Part shown: positions 37,647 to 44,958 of the stretch, one piece after another
How positions within the stretch are numbered: position 1 is the first letter of the stretch
Layout: each line of letters starts with the position of its first letter
Source: Actinomycetota bacterium
Lineage (GTDB): Bacteria; Actinomycetota; Thermoleophilia; Solirubrobacterales; Solirubrobacteraceae
NCBI GenBank assembly: GCA_005884115.1
Contig: VAXW01000003.1
Location: 248,001-312,000, forward strand
DNA length: 64,000 nt
Direction: 5' to 3'
Program-made: the position numbers and the translations under genes
The notes under the pieces: generated by a model
The model's database searches: none
What the model was told of the DNA's origin: nothing
Seen by the model: only the letters and a program-made list of their open reading frames with translations

Positions 37647-38465
37647 CTACTCCGCAAGCCCCACAGCTTTGAGGGCCTCCGCGTGGTCCAGATAGTGTCG
37701 TTGCTGAATGATCTTGCCGCGTTCGATGGTGTTGACGTTGGTGATCCCGAGATGGGTGTCAATGCCGCTCGCCCTACCTCGAACCTGCCAGTCCATACGG
37801 GAGACGACCTTGTCGCCGGCCGTGAGCAGCTCTAGAAGGACGGCGGTGTCTTCACCTTCCCAGGCCTCCTTCAGACCCTCGAAGAACCGACGGATCGCGG
37901 ACTGCCCCTTGAGGGTTTCGGTCTCTACCCATGACGGCGGCGGCGTCATCTCGGCGTCGACGGCATACAGGTCAACGAAGGCGTCGAGGTCGCCACGGTT
38001 CCAGGTCTCAAACCAACTGCGCGTGACGACCAGAGGCTCGTCGGACATCGTCTGCCCCCGTTCCGCGGCAAGGCGTTCGGCGGCAGCACGGGCCTCGTCG
38101 ATGTCCCGATAGACCGTCGTCCGCGCGACCAGGCCTTCGACAATTACGAAGACGTACGCCTGATGCGTGTTGACGTAAGCGGCGCTTCCTACCGGCCGCG
38201 CATCGTGGCGGATGGCGGCAAACAGCACCCCATTGCCGAGGTCCAGGACCTCCTCGGGCGTCAACCGAAGATCATCGAATGCGTCCCACCAACCGCCGAT
38301 GAGCCCACGGATCGCCGCTGGGCCCTCATATACGCCAAGCCCGTCACGCGACGCGTCGTACACGGCATCAGGAGCGAACACGCTCATGAACGCATTGAGG
38401 TCATGGCGATTCGCGGCCTCAAGCTGCCGACCCGCAAGCTCCACCAAGTCGAGGTTCGCCGACAT
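37647..38465 (-). CDS. Tandem (double-domain) SnoaL-like protein
   Basis: Two NTF2-like repeats: MSANLDLVELAGRQLEAANRHDLNAFMSVFAPDAVYD... and MSDEPLVVTRSWFETWNRGDLDAFVDLYAVDAEM...; start chosen at M44 of the listed ORF. Confidence 0.75.
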   Translation of the reverse strand: MSANLDLVELAGRQLEAANRHDLNAFMSVFAPDAVYDASRDGLGVYEGPAAIRGLIGGWWDAFDDLRLTPEEVLDLGNGVLFAAIRHDARPVGSAAYVNTHQAYVFVIVEGLVARTTVYRDIDEARAAAERLAAERGQTMSDEPLVVTRSWFETWNRGDLDAFVDLYAVDAEMTPPPSWVETETLKGQSAIRRFFEGLKEAWEGEDTAVLLELLTAGDKVVSRMDWQVRGRASGIDTHLGITNVNTIERGKIIQQRHYLDHAEALKAVGLAE

Positions 38466-38754
38466 CGGGTCCAGTATCCCGTCACTGTCTTCGTTCGTGC
38501 GGTCTGGGCAGTGACGTCCGACCGCTGCGATTGGTTCTCGGGCCGGCGGCGCGCGAGAGGAGCCGGAAGCGGAGAGCGCTAAACAGGGTCGCACCTGGCG
38601 CGCGGCTTTGATGAAGCTCCGCCGTGCTGCCCTGCGGCCTTAGCCGACTGCGGCCTCGCTCCGTTCGATCCCGAGATCGAGGATGATGGATCGCTCGCCG
38701 ACACTTTCGCTGACACCCACCCAGAATCTGGCCTGTGCTGCTTGCCACTCTCAG

Positions 38755-38777
38755 CAAAAAACCCCGCAATAACGGGG
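38755..38777 (-). terminator. Rho-independent terminator downstream of tRNA-Met
   Basis: Minus strand CCCCG-TTATTG-CGGGG followed by TTTTTT. Confidence 0.85.
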
Positions 38778-38788
38778 CCGTTAGCGAG

Positions 38789-38862
38789 TGCCGGAGGAGG
38801 GACTCGAACCCCCGACACGCGGATTATGATTCCGCTGCTCTAACCGACTGAGCTACTCCGGC
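38789..38862 (-). tRNA. tRNA-Met(CAT) (elongator Met, or Ile2-CAT; not resolved)
   Basis: Cloverleaf GCCGGAG TA GCTCAGTCGGTTAGAGC A GCGGA-ATCATAA-TCCGC GTGTC GGGGG-TTCGAGT-CCCTC CTCCGGC A; anticodon complement at 38826-38828. Confidence 0.95.
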
Positions 38863-38889
38863 GGGATGGAGCAGTTTAGCCCCGTGGCG

Positions 38890-39942
38890 ATGTCACGACC
38901 GATCCTGCTCGCGGTGCCGAACGTGTCGGAGGGACGCGACGCGACCGCAATCGAGGCGGTCGGCGCGGCGTTTGCCGGACAGGGCGCCGACGGACCGCCC
39001 CGTGGCGCTGACAGGGGCGAAGAGGGCCCGCGTGAGCATGCCGGCACGGGAGCCATCCGGGATGCAGTCCAGCTCCTGGACGTGCACTCTGACCGCGATC
39101 ATCACCGCTCCGTCTACACGCTCGCCGGGCGCCAGCGGACGCTCGCGGACGCGTTGCTTGTAGGGGCGCGCACCGTCGTCGAACGAGTCGACGTCATGCA
39201 CCGCGACGCAGCGAGCGCACCCCCCGCGCAGCACCCGCACGTGGGCGCGCTCGACGTCGTGCCGATCGTCTATCTCCAGGCACGAGCGCGCGGTGCAGCC
39301 TGCGCGGAGGCGCTCGTAGTCGCAGAGCGGCTGGGCAGCGAGCTCGGCCTTCCGGTGTTCCTCTATGGCGAGCTCACCGCCACCACCCTCGACCCCGCGC
39401 GAGGGGAGCTCGCCGGCGCCGCTTCGTCGCCCGCGCCCCGCACGCGCGCCGAGCTCAGGCGCGGAGGGATCTCGGGGCTCGCGCAGCGGATGGCGGGGGA
39501 GGCCGGGGAGCGGGAGGCCCGCCTCGAGCCCGACTTCGGCCCTCCGCGCATTCATCCCAGCGCGGGGGCGACGCTCGTTGCCGCGAGGCCGCCGCTCGTC
39601 GCATTCAACCTGCAGCTCGCCCCCCCTGCTACGCTCGCCGACGCACAGCGGGTCGCGGCGCTCGTTCGCGACGGCGGCGCCGAGGGCCTGGCGGGGGTGC
39701 GCGCGATCGCCGTCGCGCTCGGCGACGGTGCCGCCCAGGTGTCGATGAACGTCGAGCGTCCCTTCGAGCTGCCCCTCGCGGCGGTCGTCGAGGCCGTCCG
39801 CGCGCACGTGGTTGTCAGAGACGCCGAGCTCGTCGGGCTCGCGCCGCGCGCTGCGCTGGAGGGCTTCCCCGACGATCTCCCGTTGCTCGGCTTCGACCCC
39901 AGCCGCCATCTGATCGAGAACGCGCTGCTCGCGCTCGCTTAG
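38890..39942 (+). CDS. ftcD: Glutamate formimidoyltransferase-like protein
   Basis: VPNVSEGRD, LLDVHSDRDHHRSVYTLAG, HPHVGALDVVPIVYL; alternative start 38866. Confidence 0.8.
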   Translation: MSRPILLAVPNVSEGRDATAIEAVGAAFAGQGADGPPRGADRGEEGPREHAGTGAIRDAVQLLDVHSDRDHHRSVYTLAGRQRTLADALLVGARTVVERVDVMHRDAASAPPAQHPHVGALDVVPIVYLQARARGAACAEALVVAERLGSELGLPVFLYGELTATTLDPARGELAGAASSPAPRTRAELRRGGISGLAQRMAGEAGEREARLEPDFGPPRIHPSAGATLVAARPPLVAFNLQLAPPATLADAQRVAALVRDGGAEGLAGVRAIAVALGDGAAQVSMNVERPFELPLAAVVEAVRAHVVVRDAELVGLAPRAALEGFPDDLPLLGFDPSRHLIENALLALA

Positions 39943-39961
39943 AACGCATTACGCTGCTGAG

Positions 39962-40342
39962 GTGGCACAGACCAGGCGCAGACGCAGGACCAAGCACCGC
40001 GGCAACGCCGCCGGCGTGATCGAGTCCCGTGGCCGCACCGGGCGCAAGCCGACCGCGGCCGAGAAGAAGGGAGCTGCCGCTACTGGCGCGCGCGCGAAGG
40101 ACAGGATCGCGGAGCGCCGCGACCGCCCGCCGACTTGGCGTGGCGCCTTCTACCGCGCGATGATCGCCGCCGTGCTGCTGCTCGTCGTGGCCATCCTCCT
40201 GAAGGTCCGCGCCGCCGTCGCGTACTTCCCCTTCGCGCTGCTCGTGTACACCCCCATCAGCTACTACAGCGATCTCTGGATCTACAGGCGCCGGCAGCGC
40301 GCAAAAGCCGGGCCCGCCGGCGGGCGGAGCGGGAAGGCGTGA
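39962..40342 (+). CDS. Small basic membrane protein, hypothetical
   Basis: Lys/Arg-rich N-terminus then two hydrophobic segments; DUF-like. Confidence 0.6.
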   Translation: MAQTRRRRRTKHRGNAAGVIESRGRTGRKPTAAEKKGAAATGARAKDRIAERRDRPPTWRGAFYRAMIAAVLLLVVAILLKVRAAVAYFPFALLVYTPISYYSDLWIYRRRQRAKAGPAGGRSGKA

Positions 40343-40353
40343 CCGCGCTCACG

Positions 40354-40393
40354 GCACGTCGCGCGCCCGCACGTCGCGCGCCCGCACGTCGCC
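40354..40393. repeat. Short tandem repeat, ~2.7 copies of 15-bp GCACGTCGCGCGCCC
   Basis: Direct reading between 40342 stop and 40407 start. Confidence 0.85.
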
Positions 40394-40406
40394 TCGGGAG
40401 GCTCGC

Positions 40407-41174
40407 GTGAGCGCGCTCGACGTGCGCGCCTTCACGGTCGGGCCCGTGCAGGAGAACTGCTACATCGTGCTCGCCAGCACCGGCGCGCACGCGGCTGATG
40501 GCGCCCGCCGGGCCAGCAAGGCGCTGATCGTCGACCCCGGCGACGAGCCACAGCGCCTGCTCGCGGCCGCCGCCGCCCTCGGCGTGACGATCGAGGCGAT
40601 CCTCATCACGCACACCCACTTCGACCACATCGGCGCCGTCGCTCCCGTCGCCAGAGCCACCGGAGCGCCCGTCTACTGCCCGCAGATCGAGCGCACCGTG
40701 CTCGCCGACATCATGCGTTGGGTGCCTCCGGGGTTCGGGCCGTTTGATAGCTACGACGCTGACCACACGCTGGCGGGAGGCGAGCAGCTTTCGCTGGCGG
40801 GCCTGGAGATCGACGTCCTATTCACGCCCGGCCACAGCCCCGGACACCTCACCTATGCGATCGGGCTGCCCTCGGCACAGCCCGAGCAGGGCGCTGCTCG
40901 GCCTGTCGGCAGCGAGCGCGCGCTGCTCTCGGGCGACGTGCTCTTCCAGGGCTCCGTGGGGCGCGTGGACCTCCCGGGCGGGGACTGGGCGACGCTCGAG
41001 CGCTCCATTGGGAGCCTAATTGAGTCGTTTCCGCCCGAGACCGTGGTGTACCCCGGACACATGGCGGTCACGACGCTCGGGCGAGAGCTCGAGACGAATC
41101 CGTTCCTGCGGGAGCTTCGCGCGGGCGTGCCCCAGACGGCTGCGCCGCCGGGTGGGACGGCGCCCGCGAGTTGA
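40407..41174 (+). CDS. MBL-fold metallohydrolase (glyoxalase II-like)
   Basis: THTHFDHIGAVAPVA, FTPGHSPGHLTYAI, GDVLFQGSVGRVDLPGGDW, VYPGHMAVTTLGRE. Confidence 0.92.
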   Translation: MSALDVRAFTVGPVQENCYIVLASTGAHAADGARRASKALIVDPGDEPQRLLAAAAALGVTIEAILITHTHFDHIGAVAPVARATGAPVYCPQIERTVLADIMRWVPPGFGPFDSYDADHTLAGGEQLSLAGLEIDVLFTPGHSPGHLTYAIGLPSAQPEQGAARPVGSERALLSGDVLFQGSVGRVDLPGGDWATLERSIGSLIESFPPETVVYPGHMAVTTLGRELETNPFLRELRAGVPQTAAPPGGTAPAS

Positions 41175-42475
41175 GCGGCCCGAGGATCAAAGCGCCGCGC
41201 GGAACGTTCGACGTGCTCGGCGAGCAGGCCGAGTCCCGCTCCGCGCTCGAGGTGCGAGCGCGCGCGATCCTCCAGGGGGCGGGCTACGAGCGAATCGAGA
41301 CCCCCGCTTTCGAAGCGACCGAGCTGTTCGCACGCGGCGTCGGTGAGGCGACCGACATCGTGCGCAAGGAGATGTTCACGTTCGAGGATGCCGGCGGGCG
41401 CTCGCTGACGCTGCGTCCCGAGGGCACCGCTCCGGTCTGCCGGGCCTACCTCGAACACGGCATGCACAAGCGCCGCCAGCCGGTGAAGCTGTGGTACCTC
41501 TCGAGCTTCTTCCGTCACGAGCGCGCGCAGGCTGGCCGCTACCGGCAGTTCTGGCAACTCGGAGCGGAGGCCATCGGCTCCGATGACCCGGCCGTCGACG
41601 CCGAGACGATCGTGCTCCTGTCGAGCCTGCTCGCCGAGGTCGGGGTGCGCGATGTGCGCCTGCGCCTCTGCAGCCTCGGCAGCCCGCAGACCCGGGGGGA
41701 GTACCGCGAGCGCCTGCAGGCGCACCTGCGCTCGCACGAGAGCAGCCTCGCGCCCGAGGTGCGCGGCAGGATCGAGGCCAACCCGCTGCGCGCCTTCGAC
41801 TCCGAGCACGAGGGTACGCGGCGCGTGATGCGGAGCGCGCCGCGCCTGCTCGAGCACCTCGACGCCGGCGACCGTGCGCACTTCGAGGCGGTTCGCGAGC
41901 TGCTCGACGACGCCGGCATCGCCTACGAGATCGACTCGACGCTGGTTCGCGGGCTCGACTACTACACGCGCACCGTGTTCGAGTTCACCTCAGACGCGCT
42001 CGGCGCGCAGAGCGGGGTGGGCGGCGGCGGCCGCTACGACGGCCTCATCGAGCTGCTCGGTGGCTCGCCGACTCCCGGCGTGGGCTGGGCCGCCGGGATC
42101 GAGCGCATGCTGCTCGCGAGCGGCAGCTCGGGCGGCACGCTCGACTCCGAGCGATCCCGAGACTCGGGCACCGGCTCGGCAGCCGCCCCCGTTGAGCTGT
42201 TCCTCGCGCGCGCCGAACCACGTAGCGCCGCCGACAGGCGAACCGCCTTCGCGCTTCTCTGTGCCGCCCGCTCGGCCGGCCTCAGAGCGCAGATGGAGCT
42301 CGGCGGGCGCTCGCTGAAGGGGCAGCTCAGCCACGCCGACGCGCTCGGGGCCCGCTATGTGGCGATCGTCTCCGAGCGCCAGGCCTCCCTGCGGGACATG
42401 CAGGAGGGTCGGCAAGAGGAGATCGCCTCCGACGCCGTCGTGCACGCAGTCCTGCGCGGGCTGCGCACGCTTTAG
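41171..42475 (+). CDS. hisS: Histidyl-tRNA synthetase
   Basis: ALEVRARAILQGAGYERIETPAFE, LRPEGTAPVCRAYLEHGM, FRHERAQAGRYRQFWQLGAE, VRGLDYYTRTVFEF. Confidence 0.95.
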   Translation: MSGPRIKAPRGTFDVLGEQAESRSALEVRARAILQGAGYERIETPAFEATELFARGVGEATDIVRKEMFTFEDAGGRSLTLRPEGTAPVCRAYLEHGMHKRRQPVKLWYLSSFFRHERAQAGRYRQFWQLGAEAIGSDDPAVDAETIVLLSSLLAEVGVRDVRLRLCSLGSPQTRGEYRERLQAHLRSHESSLAPEVRGRIEANPLRAFDSEHEGTRRVMRSAPRLLEHLDAGDRAHFEAVRELLDDAGIAYEIDSTLVRGLDYYTRTVFEFTSDALGAQSGVGGGGRYDGLIELLGGSPTPGVGWAAGIERMLLASGSSGGTLDSERSRDSGTGSAAAPVELFLARAEPRSAADRRTAFALLCAARSAGLRAQMELGGRSLKGQLSHADALGARYVAIVSERQASLRDMQEGRQEEIASDAVVHAVLRGLRTL

Positions 42476-42678
42476 GTCCCAGCCCCCGGCGGCTCGCTTG
42501 GTCGGGCCGCACCGGCCGCCGGCGCCTGCGCCCGCAGGCCACGGCGCACGGTCCGCCGGCCAATCGCGGCGAGGCCGTGCTCGCGCGTGATGAAGGCCGC
42601 TTCCGCCGATCGTCCGCAGGTGTCCAGCGTCTGCTGCGTCGTTCAACTCTTGCGCGCAAGTTGCCGAAAAGGGGAGCA

Positions 42679-43431
42679 ATGACGCAACTCTCGCGCCCCT
42701 TTCAGATTGCTCTGGCGGCGGCGGGGCTGTTCTTGGCCGTGTGGTTCGTGGCTCTGCGCGGACACTCATCGAGCTCCGAAAGCTCCCCACCGGCCGCCTC
42801 GACGCCTGCCGCATCCTCCTCGAGTGGCGGCTCGAAAGCTGGCGGGGCGGGCTCCGTCTACCACGGCTCGGCGCCCGGCGTGGAAGGTCTGACGCACGAC
42901 ATCGCAAAGGCGCGCGGCGCCGTCGCCGCCTCAGAACGCAACGCAAAGCAGCTCGAGGAAAAGTCGGCCCAAGCGGCAGGCTCGAGCGAAACCGGCGGCA
43001 CCTCCGCCTCAGCTTCAGCGTCGGCAGGCGCCCGTCACGCGCCGGCAGCGACGCGCGCGCGCTCGCACAAGAGCAGCGGCGCAGCGGCGCCTCGCCACTC
43101 GCGAGCCGTCGGCGTCCAGCACATGCAGCGCACCGTCGAAAGAGAGCTCAGGCGCGGCAAACTCGTCGCCATCCTCCTGTGGAACCCCGCCGGGACGGTC
43201 GACGAGCGGGTCCAGGACGAGCTCGAGCTGGTGGCGCGCAAGTTCAAAGGCAGGCTCGCCGTGCACAGCGCGGTGCCCAAGCAGGTGGGGGCGTTCGGGT
43301 CGTTCACGCGCGCGATCCAGGTGTACTCGACGCCGACCATCCTGATCGTCAACAGGCACGGGCAGACCAGCACGGTCCCCGGTCTCACCGACGCCTTCTC
43401 GCTCAGGCAGGCGATCCAAGAAGCCTCCTAG
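42679..43431 (+). CDS. Membrane-anchored thioredoxin-fold protein with Ser/Ala-rich linker
   Basis: N-terminal TM, low-complexity linker, C-terminal VAILLWNPAGTVDERV...YSTPTILIVNRHGQ. Confidence 0.65.
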   Translation: MTQLSRPFQIALAAAGLFLAVWFVALRGHSSSSESSPPAASTPAASSSSGGSKAGGAGSVYHGSAPGVEGLTHDIAKARGAVAASERNAKQLEEKSAQAAGSSETGGTSASASASAGARHAPAATRARSHKSSGAAAPRHSRAVGVQHMQRTVERELRRGKLVAILLWNPAGTVDERVQDELELVARKFKGRLAVHSAVPKQVGAFGSFTRAIQVYSTPTILIVNRHGQTSTVPGLTDAFSLRQAIQEAS

Positions 43432-43465
43432 CCGCCGCGCTCGCGCTCGCCCTAGACTCGGTCGG

Positions 43466-44917
43466 GTGAGCACGACCGGCGAGCGCCTCGAGCAGCACCT
43501 GCACCACCCGCACGGTCGCGGGCACATGCCGGACGGCGCGTGCACCGGTGCCGCAGGCGGTGCTGCGTGTGGCGATCTGGTGCGGATCTCGATCGCGCTC
43601 GGGGAGAGCGATGCCACCGGGGGCATCCGCGACGCTGGATTCGATGCGCGCGGCTGCGGTGCCGTTCTTGCAGCCGGGAGCGCCGCGGTCTCCCTGTTGC
43701 GCGGGGCCCCGCTGCTCGACGCCGCGCGGATCGGCGCTGACGAGATCGAGCGCGAGCTGGGCGGACTGTCCGTCGCCAAGCGCCACGCGGCCGAGCTCAC
43801 GGCCGACGCCCTGCACCGCGCGCTCGGCCTGGCCGCACGCACCCACGCCCGGCTTGCACCCGCTCCTGGACGCACGCTCGTGGCGATGAGCGGCGGCGTC
43901 GACAGCGCGGTGGCCGCGCTGCTCGCGTCCAAGCAGCGCGGCCAGAGCGCCGCGGTGACGCTGGAGCTGTGGTCCGATCCGGAGAACGACGGCGAGCTCA
44001 GCTGCTGCTCGGCGCAGGCCGTTCGCAGCGCGCGCAAGGTCGCCCACGGGCTCGGCCTGCCGCACCTCTCGATCGACCTGCGCGAGGAGTTCCGCGCGGG
44101 GGTCGTCGAGCCCTGGCTCGCCGGGCGCGCCGCCGGCGAGACGCCGAACCCGTGCGTGCGCTGCAACGGCAGTGTGCGCCTCGACGCGATGCTCGAGCTC
44201 GCCGCGCGGCTCGGCGCGAGCACGCTCACGACTGGCCACTATGCACGCGTGCAGCCCGACGGGCTGCTCCGTCTCGCCGTCGACGAGGGCAAGGACCAGA
44301 GCTATGTGCTGGCCGCGCTCGCGCCGGCCACGCTCGCGCGCCTTCGCTTTCCGCTCGGCGGCCTGCACAAGTCGCAGGTGCGCGAGATCGCAGAGCGTGC
44401 GGGTCTTTCGGTCGCCCACCGCAAGGACTCGCAGGACCTGTGCTTCCTCGCCGGCACGCGCCAGAGCGCCTTCCTTGAGCGGCACGGCGGCCTGCGACCG
44501 CGACGCGGCCCGATCGTCGACCGCGAGGGAAGGGTTCTGGGGGAGCACCAGGGCGCTCACACCTTCACCGTCGGCCAGCGCCGCGGCATCGGCATCGGTG
44601 GGCCCGGTCCCCTGTACGTGCTCGAGACCGACGCTCAGGCCAACTCCGTGATAGTCGGCCCGGGCAGCGCGCTGCTCTCGCGGCATGTCGACGTCCGTGA
44701 GCTCGTACTTCACCGCGACGGCCGACGCGTCGACGGGCTGCGCGTGCGCTCGCACGGGCGCCGCCTCGGCGCGCGCCTCGAGCAGGATCTCGCTCCCGGT
44801 CGTCACCCCCGCGCTCGAATTGAGCTGACGGAGGCCAGCGCGCGCGCCGCCTCGGGGCAGCTCGCGTGCCTGTATGCCGGAGATGTGCTCGTCGGCCACG
44901 GCACGATCACCGCGTAG
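43466..44917 (+). CDS. mnmA: IscU/NifU-like scaffold domain fused to tRNA 2-thiouridylase MnmA
   Basis: N-term ACGDLVRISIAL...FDARGCGAVLAAGSAAVSLL (IscU-like); C-term SGGVDSAVAALLASK, NPCVRCNG, DSQDLCFLAG, GQRRGIGIGG. Confidence 0.88.
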   Translation: MSTTGERLEQHLHHPHGRGHMPDGACTGAAGGAACGDLVRISIALGESDATGGIRDAGFDARGCGAVLAAGSAAVSLLRGAPLLDAARIGADEIERELGGLSVAKRHAAELTADALHRALGLAARTHARLAPAPGRTLVAMSGGVDSAVAALLASKQRGQSAAVTLELWSDPENDGELSCCSAQAVRSARKVAHGLGLPHLSIDLREEFRAGVVEPWLAGRAAGETPNPCVRCNGSVRLDAMLELAARLGASTLTTGHYARVQPDGLLRLAVDEGKDQSYVLAALAPATLARLRFPLGGLHKSQVREIAERAGLSVAHRKDSQDLCFLAGTRQSAFLERHGGLRPRRGPIVDREGRVLGEHQGAHTFTVGQRRGIGIGGPGPLYVLETDAQANSVIVGPGSALLSRHVDVRELVLHRDGRRVDGLRVRSHGRRLGARLEQDLAPGRHPRARIELTEASARAASGQLACLYAGDVLVGHGTITA

Positions 44918-44958
44918 CGCAGCGCGGCGGCGCGCACGCGGCCTAAGATCGTTGCCCG

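Noticed and set aside
40354-40393. 2.7-copy 15-bp repeat as a possible CRISPR or iteron
   Set aside because: No spacers, too few copies, GC-rich slippage is a sufficient explanation.
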